Assembly: GCA_017387685.1 (NCBI GenBank)
Contig: JAFOEU010000010.1
Span: forward strand, 1-64,000
DNA length: 64,000 nucleotides
Direction of reading: 5' to 3'
Source: Clostridia bacterium
GTDB lineage: Bacteria; Bacillota; Clostridia; Oscillospirales; CAG-272
The notes under the pieces are model-generated. The model was given only the letters and a program-made list of their open reading frames with translations, had not been told where the DNA came from and did no database searches. The translations under genes and the position numbers were made by a program. Of this stretch, positions 33,788-42,230 are shown piece after piece; the stretch's first letter is position 1; each line of letters opens with the position of its first letter.

Positions 33788-35185
33788 TTATAATTCAAAA
33801 TATCTTTTTGCGTTTTCATAGCAGATGCCGCGGATGATATCGCCGAGCATCTTTTCGTCATTCGGATATTCTCCGTTTTCAACCCATTCGCCGATAAGGG
33901 CGCAGAGAATGCGGCGGAAATATTCGTGGCGGGTGTAGGAAAGGAAGGAGCGCGAGTCGGTCAGCATTCCGACGAAGTTGCCGAGGATGGAGAGGTTCGC
34001 GAGGCTGATGAGCTGATCCTTCATTCCTGTTTTGTTATCGTTGAACCACCAAGCACTGCCGTGCTGAAGCTTGCCGGGAACCTCGGTGCCCTGGAACGCG
34101 CCGATGATGGTGTCGATAAAGGCGTTGTCGGCGGCGTCAAGGCTGTAGATGACGGTGCGGGGCAGGCTTTCCTCGCGGTAAAGTCTGTCAAGAAGTGCAG
34201 AAAGCTTGCGGCAGCCGTCGTTCGGACCGATGCAGTCGAATCCCGTGTCGGGGCCGATCTTTGCGAACATTGCGGAATTGGGATTGCGCAGACAGTTGTA
34301 GTGGAGCTGCATCGCCATACCCGTGCGGACGTATTCCTTTGCGCAATGGACGAGGAGCGCGGTCTTGAATGCTTCTGCCTCTGCGGAAGGAACTGTCTCG
34401 CCCGCGAGTCCTCTTGCGAGAACCGCTTCAAGCTCGGCATCGTTTGCCTCGGCGTAGACCATAAAGTCGAGTCCGTGGTCGCTCGCTTTGCATCCGCAGG
34501 CAACGAAATAATCGATTCTGTCGGAGAGAGCTTTTTTAAGCGTTGCCATCGAGTTGATCTCGTATCCGCAAACTGCGGAAAGCTTGCCGATATAGTCAAG
34601 CCAACCCGCCTTATCGATGTTGAGTGCCTTATCGGGGCGGAAGGAGGGCGCAACGACGGTGTCGAAGGATTTATCAGCAGCGAGCTGCTTATGGTATTCA
34701 AGGCTGTCGATGGGATCGTCGGTCGTTCCGATGAATTTTACTCCGCTTGCCTTAATGATGCCGCGCGCGCTCATTTCGGGCTCTGCGAGCTTCTTGTTGC
34801 AAAGCTCCCAGACCGCGGGTGCGGTCTCGGCGTTGAGGATGCCCTCGTAGCCGAAATAACGCCAGAGCTCGAGATGGCACCAATGGTACATCGGGTTACC
34901 GATCGCACGGGGGAGCGCCTCGGCGAATTTGAGGAACTTTTCGTATGCGGGTGCATCGCCCGTGATATAGTATTCGGGAACGCCGTTCGAGCGCATCAGG
35001 CGCCACTTGTAATGGTCGCCGCCGAGCCAGATCTCGGTGATATCCGAAAAACGCTTGTCCTCCCAAATTTCCTTTGGGGAGACGTGACAGTGATAGTCGA
35101 TTATCGGCTGATCCTCGGCAAATTTGTGATAAATCTCACGCGCCGCCGTTGTTGTGAGAAGAAAATCTTCGCTCAAGAAAGACAT
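33788..35185 (-). CDS. uxaC: uronate isomerase
   Basis: A 465-residue amidohydrolase-fold isomerase with the metal-binding HxH (DYHCHVSP, about residues 30-37), WCHLELWRYFGY, TTDDPIDSLEYH and SYTRHEYFRR near the end. It converts glucuronate to fructuronate or galacturonate to tagaturonate. It leads the operon uxaC-uxuA-uxuB-kdgA-kdgK; no uxaA or uxaB is present, so the glucuronate branch is the one supported. AAAGGAGGAAG precedes the ATG. Confidence 0.96.
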   Translation of the reverse strand: MSFLSEDFLLTTTAAREIYHKFAEDQPIIDYHCHVSPKEIWEDKRFSDITEIWLGGDHYKWRLMRSNGVPEYYITGDAPAYEKFLKFAEALPRAIGNPMYHWCHLELWRYFGYEGILNAETAPAVWELCNKKLAEPEMSARGIIKASGVKFIGTTDDPIDSLEYHKQLAADKSFDTVVAPSFRPDKALNIDKAGWLDYIGKLSAVCGYEINSMATLKKALSDRIDYFVACGCKASDHGLDFMVYAEANDAELEAVLARGLAGETVPSAEAEAFKTALLVHCAKEYVRTGMAMQLHYNCLRNPNSAMFAKIGPDTGFDCIGPNDGCRKLSALLDRLYREESLPRTVIYSLDAADNAFIDTIIGAFQGTEVPGKLQHGSAWWFNDNKTGMKDQLISLANLSILGNFVGMLTDSRSFLSYTRHEYFRRILCALIGEWVENGEYPNDEKMLGDIIRGICYENAKRYFEL

Positions 35186-35214
35186 ATTGCTTCCTCCTTT
35201 TATCTGTTAGCATA

Positions 35215-35243
35215 ATTATATCACGGATTTAGTTTAATTACAA
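35215..35243 (-). promoter_or_regulatory. promoter of the hexuronate operon
   Basis: TTGTAA (35238-35243), 17-bp spacer, TATAAT (35215-35220). The weak -35 may point to an activator; no operator was recognised and no regulator gene lies alongside. Confidence 0.75.
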
Positions 35244-35342
35244 TAAAAAAATAAAATTAATTATAGGATTTTTGCTGCTGACAATGTTGACAAATTAAAT
35301 TGCGTGCGAAAATATAATGAAGAAAAAATGTTGGAGGGTGAC

Positions 35343-35381
35343 ATGCTGTATTTATACCGAAGAAACAAAAGAATGACATAA
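35343..35381 (+). CDS. possible 12-residue peptide
   Basis: ATG six bases after GGAGG encodes MLYLYRRNKRMT. A strong hairpin follows within ten bases (35388-35413). The promoter is unclear: TTGACA at 35289-35294 lies 20 bp from TATAAT. It may be a leader peptide or chance. Confidence 0.2.
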   Translation: MLYLYRRNKRMT

Positions 35382-35382
35382 A

Positions 35383-35535
35383 GATTAACGCCGACCGCTT
35401 GCGGTCGGCGTTGATCTTTATCTCCGAGCAGTCGGCGGGGCGCCGCCTGCTCGAAGCGCATATTGCGAGGCGCTGCCTCGCGCTCCGCAAAAGAAACTTT
35501 TTGAAAAAAGTTTCTTTTGAATCTTCAAAAACTTT
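35383..35535. repeat. composite dispersed repeat, copy 2
   Basis: Same orientation as 461-620: ACGCCGACCGC/GCGGTCGGCGT, the GAGCAGTCGGCGGGGCGCCG block, GCGAGGCGC/GCGCC-type hairpin, AAGAAACTTTTTGAAAAAAG with its inverse, and the tail ATCTTCAAAAACTTT. The rest of 35186-35553 holds the operon promoter and the possible peptide at 35343. Confidence 0.72.
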
Positions 35536-35553
35536 GAATTTTTGTTTGTGCGG

Positions 35554-36603
35554 TTATTTATCGTTCCAGATTGGGTTTCCGAGTGCGAGGCGGAGGTTTC
35601 GGTTGACGTCGAAGACCTCTGCGCGGTAGAATGCGGCGGTGGGGTCGCAGTCGATGGCGATGGTTACGCCCTCATCGCAGGAGAATTCGACGCTTTCGAC
35701 AACTCCCGCGTCGGTGATGAGGTCGAGGCGGTAGGTATGCTCGGGGTTTTTAACGCTCTTGTGGAAGTCGGAGGCTGAAACCGTGAGGCGCTGTCCTTCA
35801 AAATTGAGGTGACCGCCCATTCTTGTGTCGCCGACGCACATCTTGATGCCGACGGGACCGCAAACGAAATCGCCCTCGCGCAGATGCTGAATGTAGGATA
35901 CGTTCTTGCGCTCTGCGGAATAGATGGTGGTCAGCGCGCGGTCGGAGCAGCAAGCGTGTCCGTCGCCGCCCGCACAGCAGTAAAGTCGCTTGCCAAGCGC
36001 GAGGATGTCGCACCAGAGCTTATAGTTATTCTCGGTATGCTTTGATTCAAGCGTACGGTAGATGACCTCGATGCCCGTGTAGTCGCGGAACCAATAGTCG
36101 AGAGGGTTCTCGGATAGCATTTTCTGCTTCGGGTGCGGATGGACGAAGAATCCACCGAGCGAGAGCACCTTTTCAACGATCTCGGTGAAGCGTTCACGGG
36201 TGAATTTCGGGTAGATGAAGTGACCCTCTGCACCGCCCTCAAACTGATATTCGGGGAAGGAGTGAAGCAGCTCCTCGGTCGATTTCGGACCGGGGAAGAT
36301 CATGTTGTAATGCATCGAGTTGAGCTCGCAGACGGTGTCGCTGATAGCCGTTCCGGGCTCTGTGCCGCCGATAAAGATGCCGTCCTCCCATTCGGGAAGA
36401 TACATATGGCGCACCTGCTTGTGGTCGAGGATAGCGGCAAAGTCGAGTCCGAGCGCCTCCATCGCGCCCTTCCAATGCTCAAGGCTGCGCTTGCCGTCGG
36501 CAGTTCCGCCGGTTGCTCCGTGGTCGTGAAGCTCGCCGTAAAATGCCCGTCTGCCTTCGTAGAGCGCTTCAAGATGTGAAATTTCCTTATCTGTTGCGTA
36601 CAT
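35554..36603 (-). CDS. PHP-domain protein
   Basis: A 349-residue protein with PHP-type metal ligands: FYGELHDHGATGG (about residues 21-33), AAILDHKQVRHM, GGFFVHPHPKQ and AGGDGHACCSD. The PHP fold is found in phosphoesterases such as histidinol phosphatase. A C-terminal beta-rich part (about 245-349) follows. The substrate is unknown; it lies between the uronate operon and a sugar-binding lipoprotein. Cytoplasmic. Confidence 0.8.
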   Translation of the reverse strand: MYATDKEISHLEALYEGRRAFYGELHDHGATGGTADGKRSLEHWKGAMEALGLDFAAILDHKQVRHMYLPEWEDGIFIGGTEPGTAISDTVCELNSMHYNMIFPGPKSTEELLHSFPEYQFEGGAEGHFIYPKFTRERFTEIVEKVLSLGGFFVHPHPKQKMLSENPLDYWFRDYTGIEVIYRTLESKHTENNYKLWCDILALGKRLYCCAGGDGHACCSDRALTTIYSAERKNVSYIQHLREGDFVCGPVGIKMCVGDTRMGGHLNFEGQRLTVSASDFHKSVKNPEHTYRLDLITDAGVVESVEFSCDEGVTIAIDCDPTAAFYRAEVFDVNRNLRLALGNPIWNDK

Positions 36604-36635
36604 TTATATGTCCTCCCGCGGGAAAAGTTTTTTTA

Positions 36636-36664
36636 ATTATAGCATAATACCAAATTGTTGTCAA
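36636..36664 (-). promoter_or_regulatory. promoter of the PHP-domain gene
   Basis: TTGACA (36659-36664), 17-bp spacer, TATAAT (36636-36641) on the minus strand. Confidence 0.88.
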
Positions 36665-36679
36665 GTGCGTTTTTTACTA

Positions 36680-36708
36680 TTGACAAAAAGTACAAATAGT
36701 GATATAAT
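36680..36708 (+). promoter_or_regulatory. promoter of the solute-binding lipoprotein
   Basis: TTGACA (36680-36685), 17-bp spacer, TATAAT (36703-36708), divergent from the PHP gene promoter. Confidence 0.9.
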
Positions 36709-36742
36709 TGGATTAAATTAAAATGAAAAAGGAGTTTTTTCG

Positions 36743-38278
36743 ATGACTACCAAAATTTCTATGAAGCTTATATCCGCTTTGCTCGCGATAGTTATGCTGC
36801 TTGCCTCGTTTGCAGCTTGCGCGGAAACGAGCGGCGGAGACGCCGAGACCACAGAAAACGCATCGACCGAAGCACCGTCTTCGACCGATGCCGTTGAAAC
36901 ACAACCCGAGGAGACCGTAGTCGGTGACGACGTTCCCGAACTCGATTTCGGCGGCGAGGAAATCGTCATCCTTGGCCGTAACCGCGACTGGTTTGCCGAC
37001 GAGGTCGTTGTATCGGATGAAAACGGCACCATCGTTAACGATGCTGTCTATAAGAGAAACTTGCTCGTTAGTGAGCGCCTTGGCATTGATATCGTCTTTC
37101 AGGGAGTTGGTTCCACCAACAGCACTGACAACTATGCTGTCCGCGATGCGCTCAGCAAATTAATCGAGTCGGGCGCCGAGGATGTAGATCTTGTTTCAAA
37201 CGCGGCTTACGTTGCCGCTTCCACTCAGGCAGACGGACTTTACCGCAATCTTATAGGCGTCGAAAATCTTGATCTTTCAAAGCCTTATTGGTCGCAGGGT
37301 CTTAACACGGCAATGGAGGTTGGCGGCGCGCAGTATCTTTGCTCGGGAGCTGTCTTCCTTTCCTACTACCGCTTTATGTTCGTAACCTTTTTCAACGTTG
37401 ATACGTTCAACAACGCAGGTATCGAGCTTCTTTACGATACCGTTGAGCGTGGCGAATGGACTCTTGAAAAGCAGTTTACTCTTGCTGAACAGCTCTATAG
37501 GGATAACAACGGTAACGGCGAGAGCGATGAGGGCGACTTCTTTGGCTTTATGGGCAACCACGATATGATCGGTGTTGACGGCTATTGGGCATCCTTCGAG
37601 CTCCCGATCCTCACTAAGGACGAAGACGGATACTACAAGTACGATCTCGATATTGAACGCACCGTAAATGCTGTTGCGCTTATCAATGATTTCTTCTGGA
37701 ATAACAAGGGCGTTATGCGCGTGAATTATAAGTCCGGCGATACCGAGCAGGATGCCATTGCACAGAGCTTTGCAAATGAAGAAGCCGCAATGGTAACTCT
37801 TCGTCTTATCGAGTGTGAAAACGACCTCGTCGGTATGGGCAACTACGGTATCGTTCCGCTTCCCAAGCTCGACAAGGATCAGCAGCTCAACCGCGCGGCT
37901 ATCCACGATTCCTTCTCTGCGCTCTCTATTCCGAATTTCAATTTCAGCGATGAAGAGCTTGCAATGCTCGGAGCAGTTCTTGAGGTAATGGCTTCGCAGA
38001 GCTTCAAGACCATCACTCCCGCTTACTACGAGCAGGCACTCAAGGGCAGATACGTAAACGACCCTCAGTCGGTTCGTATGCTTGATGAGATTACCCAGAA
38101 CGTATGGATCGAGGCGGGCATCCTGAACTGCAACGCAATCGAAGCCCCCCACAAGACCTTCAGAGATGCGATCAAAAATCACTATCCCAACGTAACCTCG
38201 CTTTTCACTCAGAAAGCAAAGATAACCGCCAGAAAGGTTGGCGAGCTTAACGAGAAACTCGAAAAGCTGCTTGGCTGA
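36743..38278 (+). CDS. extracellular solute-binding lipoprotein (ABC type)
   Basis: A 511-residue lipoprotein: signal peptide with lipobox FAAC (Cys about residue 26), a Thr/Glu/Ser linker, then a periplasmic-binding-protein fold of the carbohydrate-binding class (ILGRNRDWF, DALSKLIESGAEDVDLVSN, GIVPLPKLDKDQ). It probably presents a sugar to an ABC importer. No permease or ATPase gene lies in the window, so it is an orphan or works with a distant transporter. A terminator follows directly. Confidence 0.85.
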   Translation: MTTKISMKLISALLAIVMLLASFAACAETSGGDAETTENASTEAPSSTDAVETQPEETVVGDDVPELDFGGEEIVILGRNRDWFADEVVVSDENGTIVNDAVYKRNLLVSERLGIDIVFQGVGSTNSTDNYAVRDALSKLIESGAEDVDLVSNAAYVAASTQADGLYRNLIGVENLDLSKPYWSQGLNTAMEVGGAQYLCSGAVFLSYYRFMFVTFFNVDTFNNAGIELLYDTVERGEWTLEKQFTLAEQLYRDNNGNGESDEGDFFGFMGNHDMIGVDGYWASFELPILTKDEDGYYKYDLDIERTVNAVALINDFFWNNKGVMRVNYKSGDTEQDAIAQSFANEEAAMVTLRLIECENDLVGMGNYGIVPLPKLDKDQQLNRAAIHDSFSALSIPNFNFSDEELAMLGAVLEVMASQSFKTITPAYYEQALKGRYVNDPQSVRMLDEITQNVWIEAGILNCNAIEAPHKTFRDAIKNHYPNVTSLFTQKAKITARKVGELNEKLEKLLG

Positions 38279-38285
38279 TAATTAT

Positions 38286-38322
38286 AAAACCTCCGTAGGA
38301 TTTTAGTCCGGCGGAGGTTTTT
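38286..38322 (+). terminator. terminator after the solute-binding protein
   Basis: Hairpin closed by AAACCTCCG/CGGAGGTTT followed by T residues. Confidence 0.8.
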
Positions 38323-38339
38323 ATCGTTGATCGGATAAG

Positions 38340-38468
38340 CGCAAGGGTATTCGCCTTCGGCGAAGATTCCCTCGCCCTTCGCCTGACAAGCAAGCTTGTC
38401 GATCTCCGGGCGGGGAATGCGAACCTAGTCGCGAAAAGCGGAGCTTTTCGCGACAAAATTTGAATCAA
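38340..38468. repeat. cluster of short palindromes
   Basis: Hairpins TTCGCC-TTCG-GGCGAA, GACAAGC-AAGCTTGTC and GTCGCGAAAAGC-GGA-GCTTTTCGCGAC lie in a row. The piece TGCGAACCTAG resembles the T arm of the nearby tRNA-Gln (TTCGAACCTAG), so part may be a decayed tRNA copy. No gene is seen here. Confidence 0.55.
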
Positions 38469-38536
38469 CTTGCGCCGCTGCCCAAAAAATAACGGATGAC
38501 TTTAGTCATCCGTTATTTTTTTGGCAGCGGCGCAAG
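38469..38536. repeat. 33-bp palindrome that includes the 3' end of tRNA-Gln
   Basis: Arms 38469-38501 and 38504-38536 match at 32 of 33 positions with a 2-base loop. The right arm contains the last 12 mature bases plus CCA of the tRNA; the left arm is their inverse copy (CTTGCGCCGCTGCC). The inner part (AATAACGGATGACT and inverse, then T run) is the tRNA terminator on the minus strand. Confidence 0.85.
38486..38521 (-). terminator. terminator of tRNA-Gln
   Basis: On the minus strand, stem AATAACGGATGACT/AGTCATCCGTTATT followed by T residues, beginning right after the encoded CCA. Confidence 0.8.
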
Positions 38537-38597
38537 GATTCGAACCTAGGAAATGACGGAGTCAGAGTCCGTTGCCTTACCGCTTGGCGACGCCGCT
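38522..38597 (-). tRNA. tRNA-Gln (anticodon CTG)
   Basis: A 76-nt tRNA with acceptor AGCGGCG/CGCCGCT, encoded CCA, D arm GCCAAGCGGTAAGGC and anticodon stem-loop ACGGA-CTCTGAC-TCCGT, giving CTG (reads CAG). The T stem CTAGG/CCTTG has one T-T mismatch where CCTAG would pair perfectly, and the variable loop is one base longer than in the common form. Confidence 0.88.
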
Positions 38598-38813
38598 ACG
38601 CTGCATATTTAGTTGCACTCTTCGGTGCGGTATATATTATAGCAGAAAACGGATGAAATGTCAAGACTTTTTTGAAAGTTTTTGCGCAAAAAAAGCATTT
38701 TTTGAAAAATTCGCTTTTTGTCCGATAAAGTTTGCAAAAAGACTTTATTTTTTGTGCAATTAGTGGTATAATTGTCCTATAACTATTATCTCCCGAAAGC
38801 GAGGAATTATACA

Positions 38814-39641
38814 ATGAAAAGAAAAATTTGCATAAATGGCAATCCCGGCTTCAAGGACGTCACCCTGGAGCAGACGCTTGACAGTATGGTCGAGGCGGGC
38901 TTTGACGGTATTTTCACCGGCTGGCACGTTGGCAATATGAAGGAAGTAGCCAAAAAGATCAGCGACCGCGGACTTTACTTCCAATCCGTCCACGCGCCCT
39001 TCACCGATGCCCACAAGCCTTGGGAATGGGGACCTGCGGGTGATAAGGTCATCGACACTCTGATCGACTGCCTTCGCGAGAGTGCCGAGGCGGGCGCGCC
39101 GATCGTTGTAGTTCACCCCATCATCGGTATGGACCGCCACAACCCCACCGACCTCGGCATCGAGCGCTACGGCAGACTCGTCCGCGAGGCTGAAAAGCTT
39201 GGCATCAAGGTCGCGTTTGAGAATGTTGAGGGTATCGAATACCTCGAAAAGATCATCGCGGAGCTCGGCTCTTCGCCCGCGATCGGTTACTGTTGGGACA
39301 CGGGTCACGAAATGTGCTACAACGGCTCAATGGACGTTCCCGCGCTCTTCGGCGACAAGCTCATCTGCACCCATCTCAACGACAACCTCGGTCAGACTGA
39401 TCCAAGCGAGGTTACTTGGCTTGATGACGCTCATCTTCTCCCCTTCGACGGCATCGCCGATTGGCAGGGCATCGCAGACCGCCTCGCAAGAATAAATTAT
39501 GCTGGCGAGCTGACCTTTGAGCTCACTCTCGCATCCAAGCCCGGCAGAAATACGCACGATATATATAAGGATCTCACCCCCGAAACCTACTATAAGCTCG
39601 TTTACGAAAAAGCTGTACGATTTGCACAAATGATCGGATAA
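38814..39641 (+). CDS. sugar phosphate isomerase/epimerase family protein
   Basis: A 275-residue TIM barrel of the xylose-isomerase-like/AP endonuclease 2 class. Metal-ligand regions: VAFENVEG (Glu), YCWDTGHEM (Asp, His), CTHLNDNLG (His) and ELTFELT (Glu). Such proteins isomerise sugars or inositol derivatives; the substrate is open. GCGAGGAAT precedes the ATG at 38814; a TTG at 38772 overlaps the likely promoter. Monocistronic. Confidence 0.85.
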   Translation: MKRKICINGNPGFKDVTLEQTLDSMVEAGFDGIFTGWHVGNMKEVAKKISDRGLYFQSVHAPFTDAHKPWEWGPAGDKVIDTLIDCLRESAEAGAPIVVVHPIIGMDRHNPTDLGIERYGRLVREAEKLGIKVAFENVEGIEYLEKIIAELGSSPAIGYCWDTGHEMCYNGSMDVPALFGDKLICTHLNDNLGQTDPSEVTWLDDAHLLPFDGIADWQGIADRLARINYAGELTFELTLASKPGRNTHDIYKDLTPETYYKLVYEKAVRFAQMIG

Positions 39642-39709
39642 TATTTCGTAAAAAATGACGATTGTGCTAATAAAATTCAAATATTTTGACATTTTTTGCA
39701 CATATTTTA

Positions 39710-39738
39710 TTGACAAATGAGTAAATATGTGATATAAT
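39710..39738 (+). promoter_or_regulatory. promoter of the HU gene
   Basis: TTGACA (39710-39715), 17-bp spacer, TATAAT (39733-39738), 63 bases upstream of the start. Confidence 0.9.
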
Positions 39739-39801
39739 GCATATACTATCGACGTGTATATTGAATTTTAGTCGACACAATTATTTGGAGGAATATATAT
39801 T

Positions 39802-40077
39802 ATGACCAAGAAAGAGTTTATCGGCGTTATCGCAGAGAAGGCGGGCGTCAGCAAGAAGGATACAGAGGCTGTTTACGATGCGCTTTGGGCATCCATCATT
39901 GAAAATATGAAGGCGGGCGAAAAGGTTCAGGTAACCGGTTTCGGTACATTTGAGGTACGCGAGCGTCCCGCAAGAGTTGCCAAGAATCCCCGCACAGGCG
40001 AGTCCGTTGAGGTAGAGGCATCCAAGTCTCCCGCATTCAAGGCTAGCAAGGCTCTTAAGGATTCGATCAATAATTGA
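39802..40077 (+). CDS. hup: HU family DNA-binding protein
   Basis: A 91-residue HU/IHF-type protein with MTKKEFIGVIAEKAGVSKKD at the start, the signature GFGTFEVRERPAR (about residues 47-59), NPRTGE in the DNA-binding arm, and AFKASKALKD at the end. It bends and packs DNA. It has its own strong promoter, TTTGGAGG ribosome binding site and terminator. Confidence 0.97.
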   Translation: MTKKEFIGVIAEKAGVSKKDTEAVYDALWASIIENMKAGEKVQVTGFGTFEVRERPARVAKNPRTGESVEVEASKSPAFKASKALKDSINN

Positions 40078-40084
40078 CATATTC

Positions 40085-40110
40085 AAAAGCCGCCCTCGGG
40101 CGGCTTTTTG
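40085..40110 (+). terminator. terminator of the HU gene
   Basis: Stem AAAAGCCGCC/GGCGGCTTTT. Confidence 0.9.
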
Positions 40111-40113
40111 ATT

Positions 40114-40142
40114 ACAACTTGATAACATCTTTTTGCTATAAT
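40114..40142 (+). promoter_or_regulatory. activator-type promoter of the two-component operon
   Basis: ACAACTTGATAACATCTT (40114-40131) ends near a TATAAT at 40137-40142. There is no -35 at 17 bp (ACAACT there); instead CTTGATAACAT is followed at 11 bp by CTTTTTGCTAT, an OmpR/PhoB-like direct repeat. The same 18-base element occurs at 42154-42171. Confidence 0.7.
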
Positions 40143-40171
40143 ATATGATAAAATAGGAGAGGTGTAGCAGT

Positions 40172-40816
40172 ATGGCAAATATACTTATAGCCGAGGACGA
40201 GCGGGCAATAAACGATCTCATAAAGCTCAATCTTACGCTCGTCGGGCATAAATGCGAGCAGGTGTTCGACGGTGCGGCGGCACTCGAACGGGCGCTTTCG
40301 GGAGAGTATGATCTCCTTATCCTCGACGTGATGCTCCCCGAGCTTTCGGGATTTGAAATAATCGGACAGATAAAAACGCCCGTCATATTCGTTACGGCAC
40401 GCGTTTCTGTAGAGGACAGACTCCGCGGACTCAAGCTCGGTGCGGACGATTATATAGTCAAGCCCTTTGAGATACTTGAGCTCGTCGAGCGCGTGCGCGC
40501 CGTTCTGCGCAGGACGAAGGGCGAGAGGGAGGCTTTTGAATTCGATGGCATACGCGTTGAATTCGACACGCGGCGCGTTTATAAGGACGGCTCCGAGGTG
40601 AGCCTTAAGCCGAAGGAGTTTGATCTTCTTTCGGCGTTCATCACGAACCGTAATCTTGCGCTTTCGCGCGAAAAGCTGATCGAGCTCGTCTGGAATTTCG
40701 ATTATGACGGTGACACGCGGACGGTTGACGTTCACGTTCAAAAGCTCCGCGGGAAGCTCGGCATCACCGACCGCCTCAAAACGGTCTACAAAATGGGATA
40801 CAGGCTTGAGATATGA
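40172..40816 (+). CDS. OmpR/PhoB-family response regulator
   Basis: A 214-residue regulator. The receiver domain has acidic pocket E8-D9, phospho-acceptor D52 (LILDVMLPE), Thr in VTARV and Lys in YIVKPFE; the winged-helix output domain ends YKMGYRLEI with the RTVDVHVQKLR recognition helix. It overlaps the kinase gene by four bases. The repeats upstream of this gene and of 42231 make both its likely targets. Confidence 0.96.
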   Translation: MANILIAEDERAINDLIKLNLTLVGHKCEQVFDGAAALERALSGEYDLLILDVMLPELSGFEIIGQIKTPVIFVTARVSVEDRLRGLKLGADDYIVKPFEILELVERVRAVLRRTKGEREAFEFDGIRVEFDTRRVYKDGSEVSLKPKEFDLLSAFITNRNLALSREKLIELVWNFDYDGDTRTVDVHVQKLRGKLGITDRLKTVYKMGYRLEI

Positions 40817-42162
40817 AGATAAGATTCTGGCAGAAAACCTATATATTGACGCTGATCTTATTCCTCGTCTGCCTTAATGCGGGAATAATCTCGCTGACGC
40901 TCTTTACGCATTCAAAGAGCGTGCGGTCTGCTGAGGAGACCGCGGGCGCGGAGGAGTATTATATCGCGCGATCCTTCGAGCGCGACCTCGAGGATATGCT
41001 TGCGGCGGGCGCGGAGCAGAGTCCGATGCTTCTGATGAACTCATACGGCAATTTTTACGCTCAAAGGGGCGTTTTTCTTGCTTTTAAGAATGAGGCGGAA
41101 ACGATATTTTCGAATCTCCCCGCCTCGATTGATGCCGCAAGGGGAACGATATTTCATAAAAATATCGACGGTGTGCGCTATATCGTTATCTGTTCCGAGG
41201 CGGGCGGGTATAAGCTGACATTCGCGAAGAACGTCGAGAGCCTTGATAGTGAATTCCGCGCGCTGACGCTGACGTATGTTCTCACCTCGATCGTGATCTC
41301 GGCGCTCCTCGCGGTTCTGCTGTATTTCGTTCTGCGAAAGCTTTCGCGTCCGCTTGAGGACTTGCAGAGGACCACCGAGAGTATCGAGGAGGGCGATCTC
41401 TCGATAACGGCCGACGAGAGCGGACGGGACGAATTTGCACTCCTCGCGCACAGCTTCAACTCTATGATCGGAACGATCAAGGCGCAGCTGTCCGCGCTCG
41501 AGGAAAATGCCGAGCATAAGCAGATGCTCGTTGACAATATGGCGCACGAGCTGCGCACGCCGTTGACCGTCATTCGCGGATACGCGGACTATCTTGAGCG
41601 CGTGGCTGTGAGCGAGGAGGAAAGATTTGCCGCGGCGCGGTATATCATCTCCGAGGCTGAAAGGCTGACGAAAATGTCCGAAATTCTGCTCGACACCGCC
41701 TATATCCGCGAAAATCCGCCCGAAATGAGCGAGGTCGAGCTTGACGAGGTTCTGCGCGGTACTGTCGAAAGACTTTCTGCAAAGGCGAGGGAACGGGCTG
41801 TCGAGCTCGTTTGCGAGACCGAAGAGGCGACTGTCAGGGGCAACGCGCTGTTGCTTTCTATGCTTTTTGACAACCTTGCAGATAACGCATTAAAGGCTTG
41901 CGCGGCGGGCGGGCGCGTTGTTATGAAATGCTCGGCGAGCAGAGCTTCGGTCGAGGACAACGGCAAGGGGATGAGCGCGGACGAGCTCGCTCACGTCACC
42001 GAGCCCTTCTACCGCACCGACAAATCGCGCTCACGCTCTGAGGGAGGCGTAGGGCTCGGACTTGCGCTTTGCAGAAATATCGTCGAGGCGCACGGCGCAA
42101 ATCTGCGCTTTGAATCCGAAAAAGACAAAGGAACGAAAATATTTCTCGATTTTACAACTTGA
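40813..42162 (+). CDS. sensor histidine kinase
   Basis: A 449-residue membrane kinase: N-terminal helix (about residues 11-30), extracellular sensor (about 35-155), second helix (about 158-178), HAMP, HisKA with phosphorylated His245 (DNMAHELRTPLTVIRGYADY) and a HATPase domain (DNLADNALKAC, VEDNGKGM, GVGLGLALCRNIVEAHG). It forms a pair with the regulator at 40172. The sensor region is not recognised, so the signal is unknown. Confidence 0.95.
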   Translation: MKIRFWQKTYILTLILFLVCLNAGIISLTLFTHSKSVRSAEETAGAEEYYIARSFERDLEDMLAAGAEQSPMLLMNSYGNFYAQRGVFLAFKNEAETIFSNLPASIDAARGTIFHKNIDGVRYIVICSEAGGYKLTFAKNVESLDSEFRALTLTYVLTSIVISALLAVLLYFVLRKLSRPLEDLQRTTESIEEGDLSITADESGRDEFALLAHSFNSMIGTIKAQLSALEENAEHKQMLVDNMAHELRTPLTVIRGYADYLERVAVSEEERFAAARYIISEAERLTKMSEILLDTAYIRENPPEMSEVELDEVLRGTVERLSAKARERAVELVCETEEATVRGNALLLSMLFDNLADNALKACAAGGRVVMKCSASRASVEDNGKGMSADELAHVTEPFYRTDKSRSRSEGGVGLGLALCRNIVEAHGANLRFESEKDKGTKIFLDFTT

Positions 42163-42204
42163 TGACATCTTGAATATAACTTGATGATGGAGCCGATGTA
42201 TAAT
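42154..42204 (+). promoter_or_regulatory. activator-type promoter with three 11-bp direct repeats
   Basis: CTTGATGACAT (42158-42168), CTTGAATATAA (42169-42179) and CTTGATGATGG (42180-42190) are contiguous, with TATAAT at 42199-42204 and no proper -35. TTGATG to TATAAT is 12 bp, exactly as TTGATA to TATAAT at 40119-40142. This fits binding by the response regulator at 40172. Confidence 0.75.
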
Positions 42205-42230
42205 AAGGGCACAGAAAGGAGAGTGCAACA

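Noticed and set aside
36743..38278. Complete ABC sugar importer
   Set aside because: Only the binding protein is present; a terminator follows and no permease or ATPase gene lies nearby.
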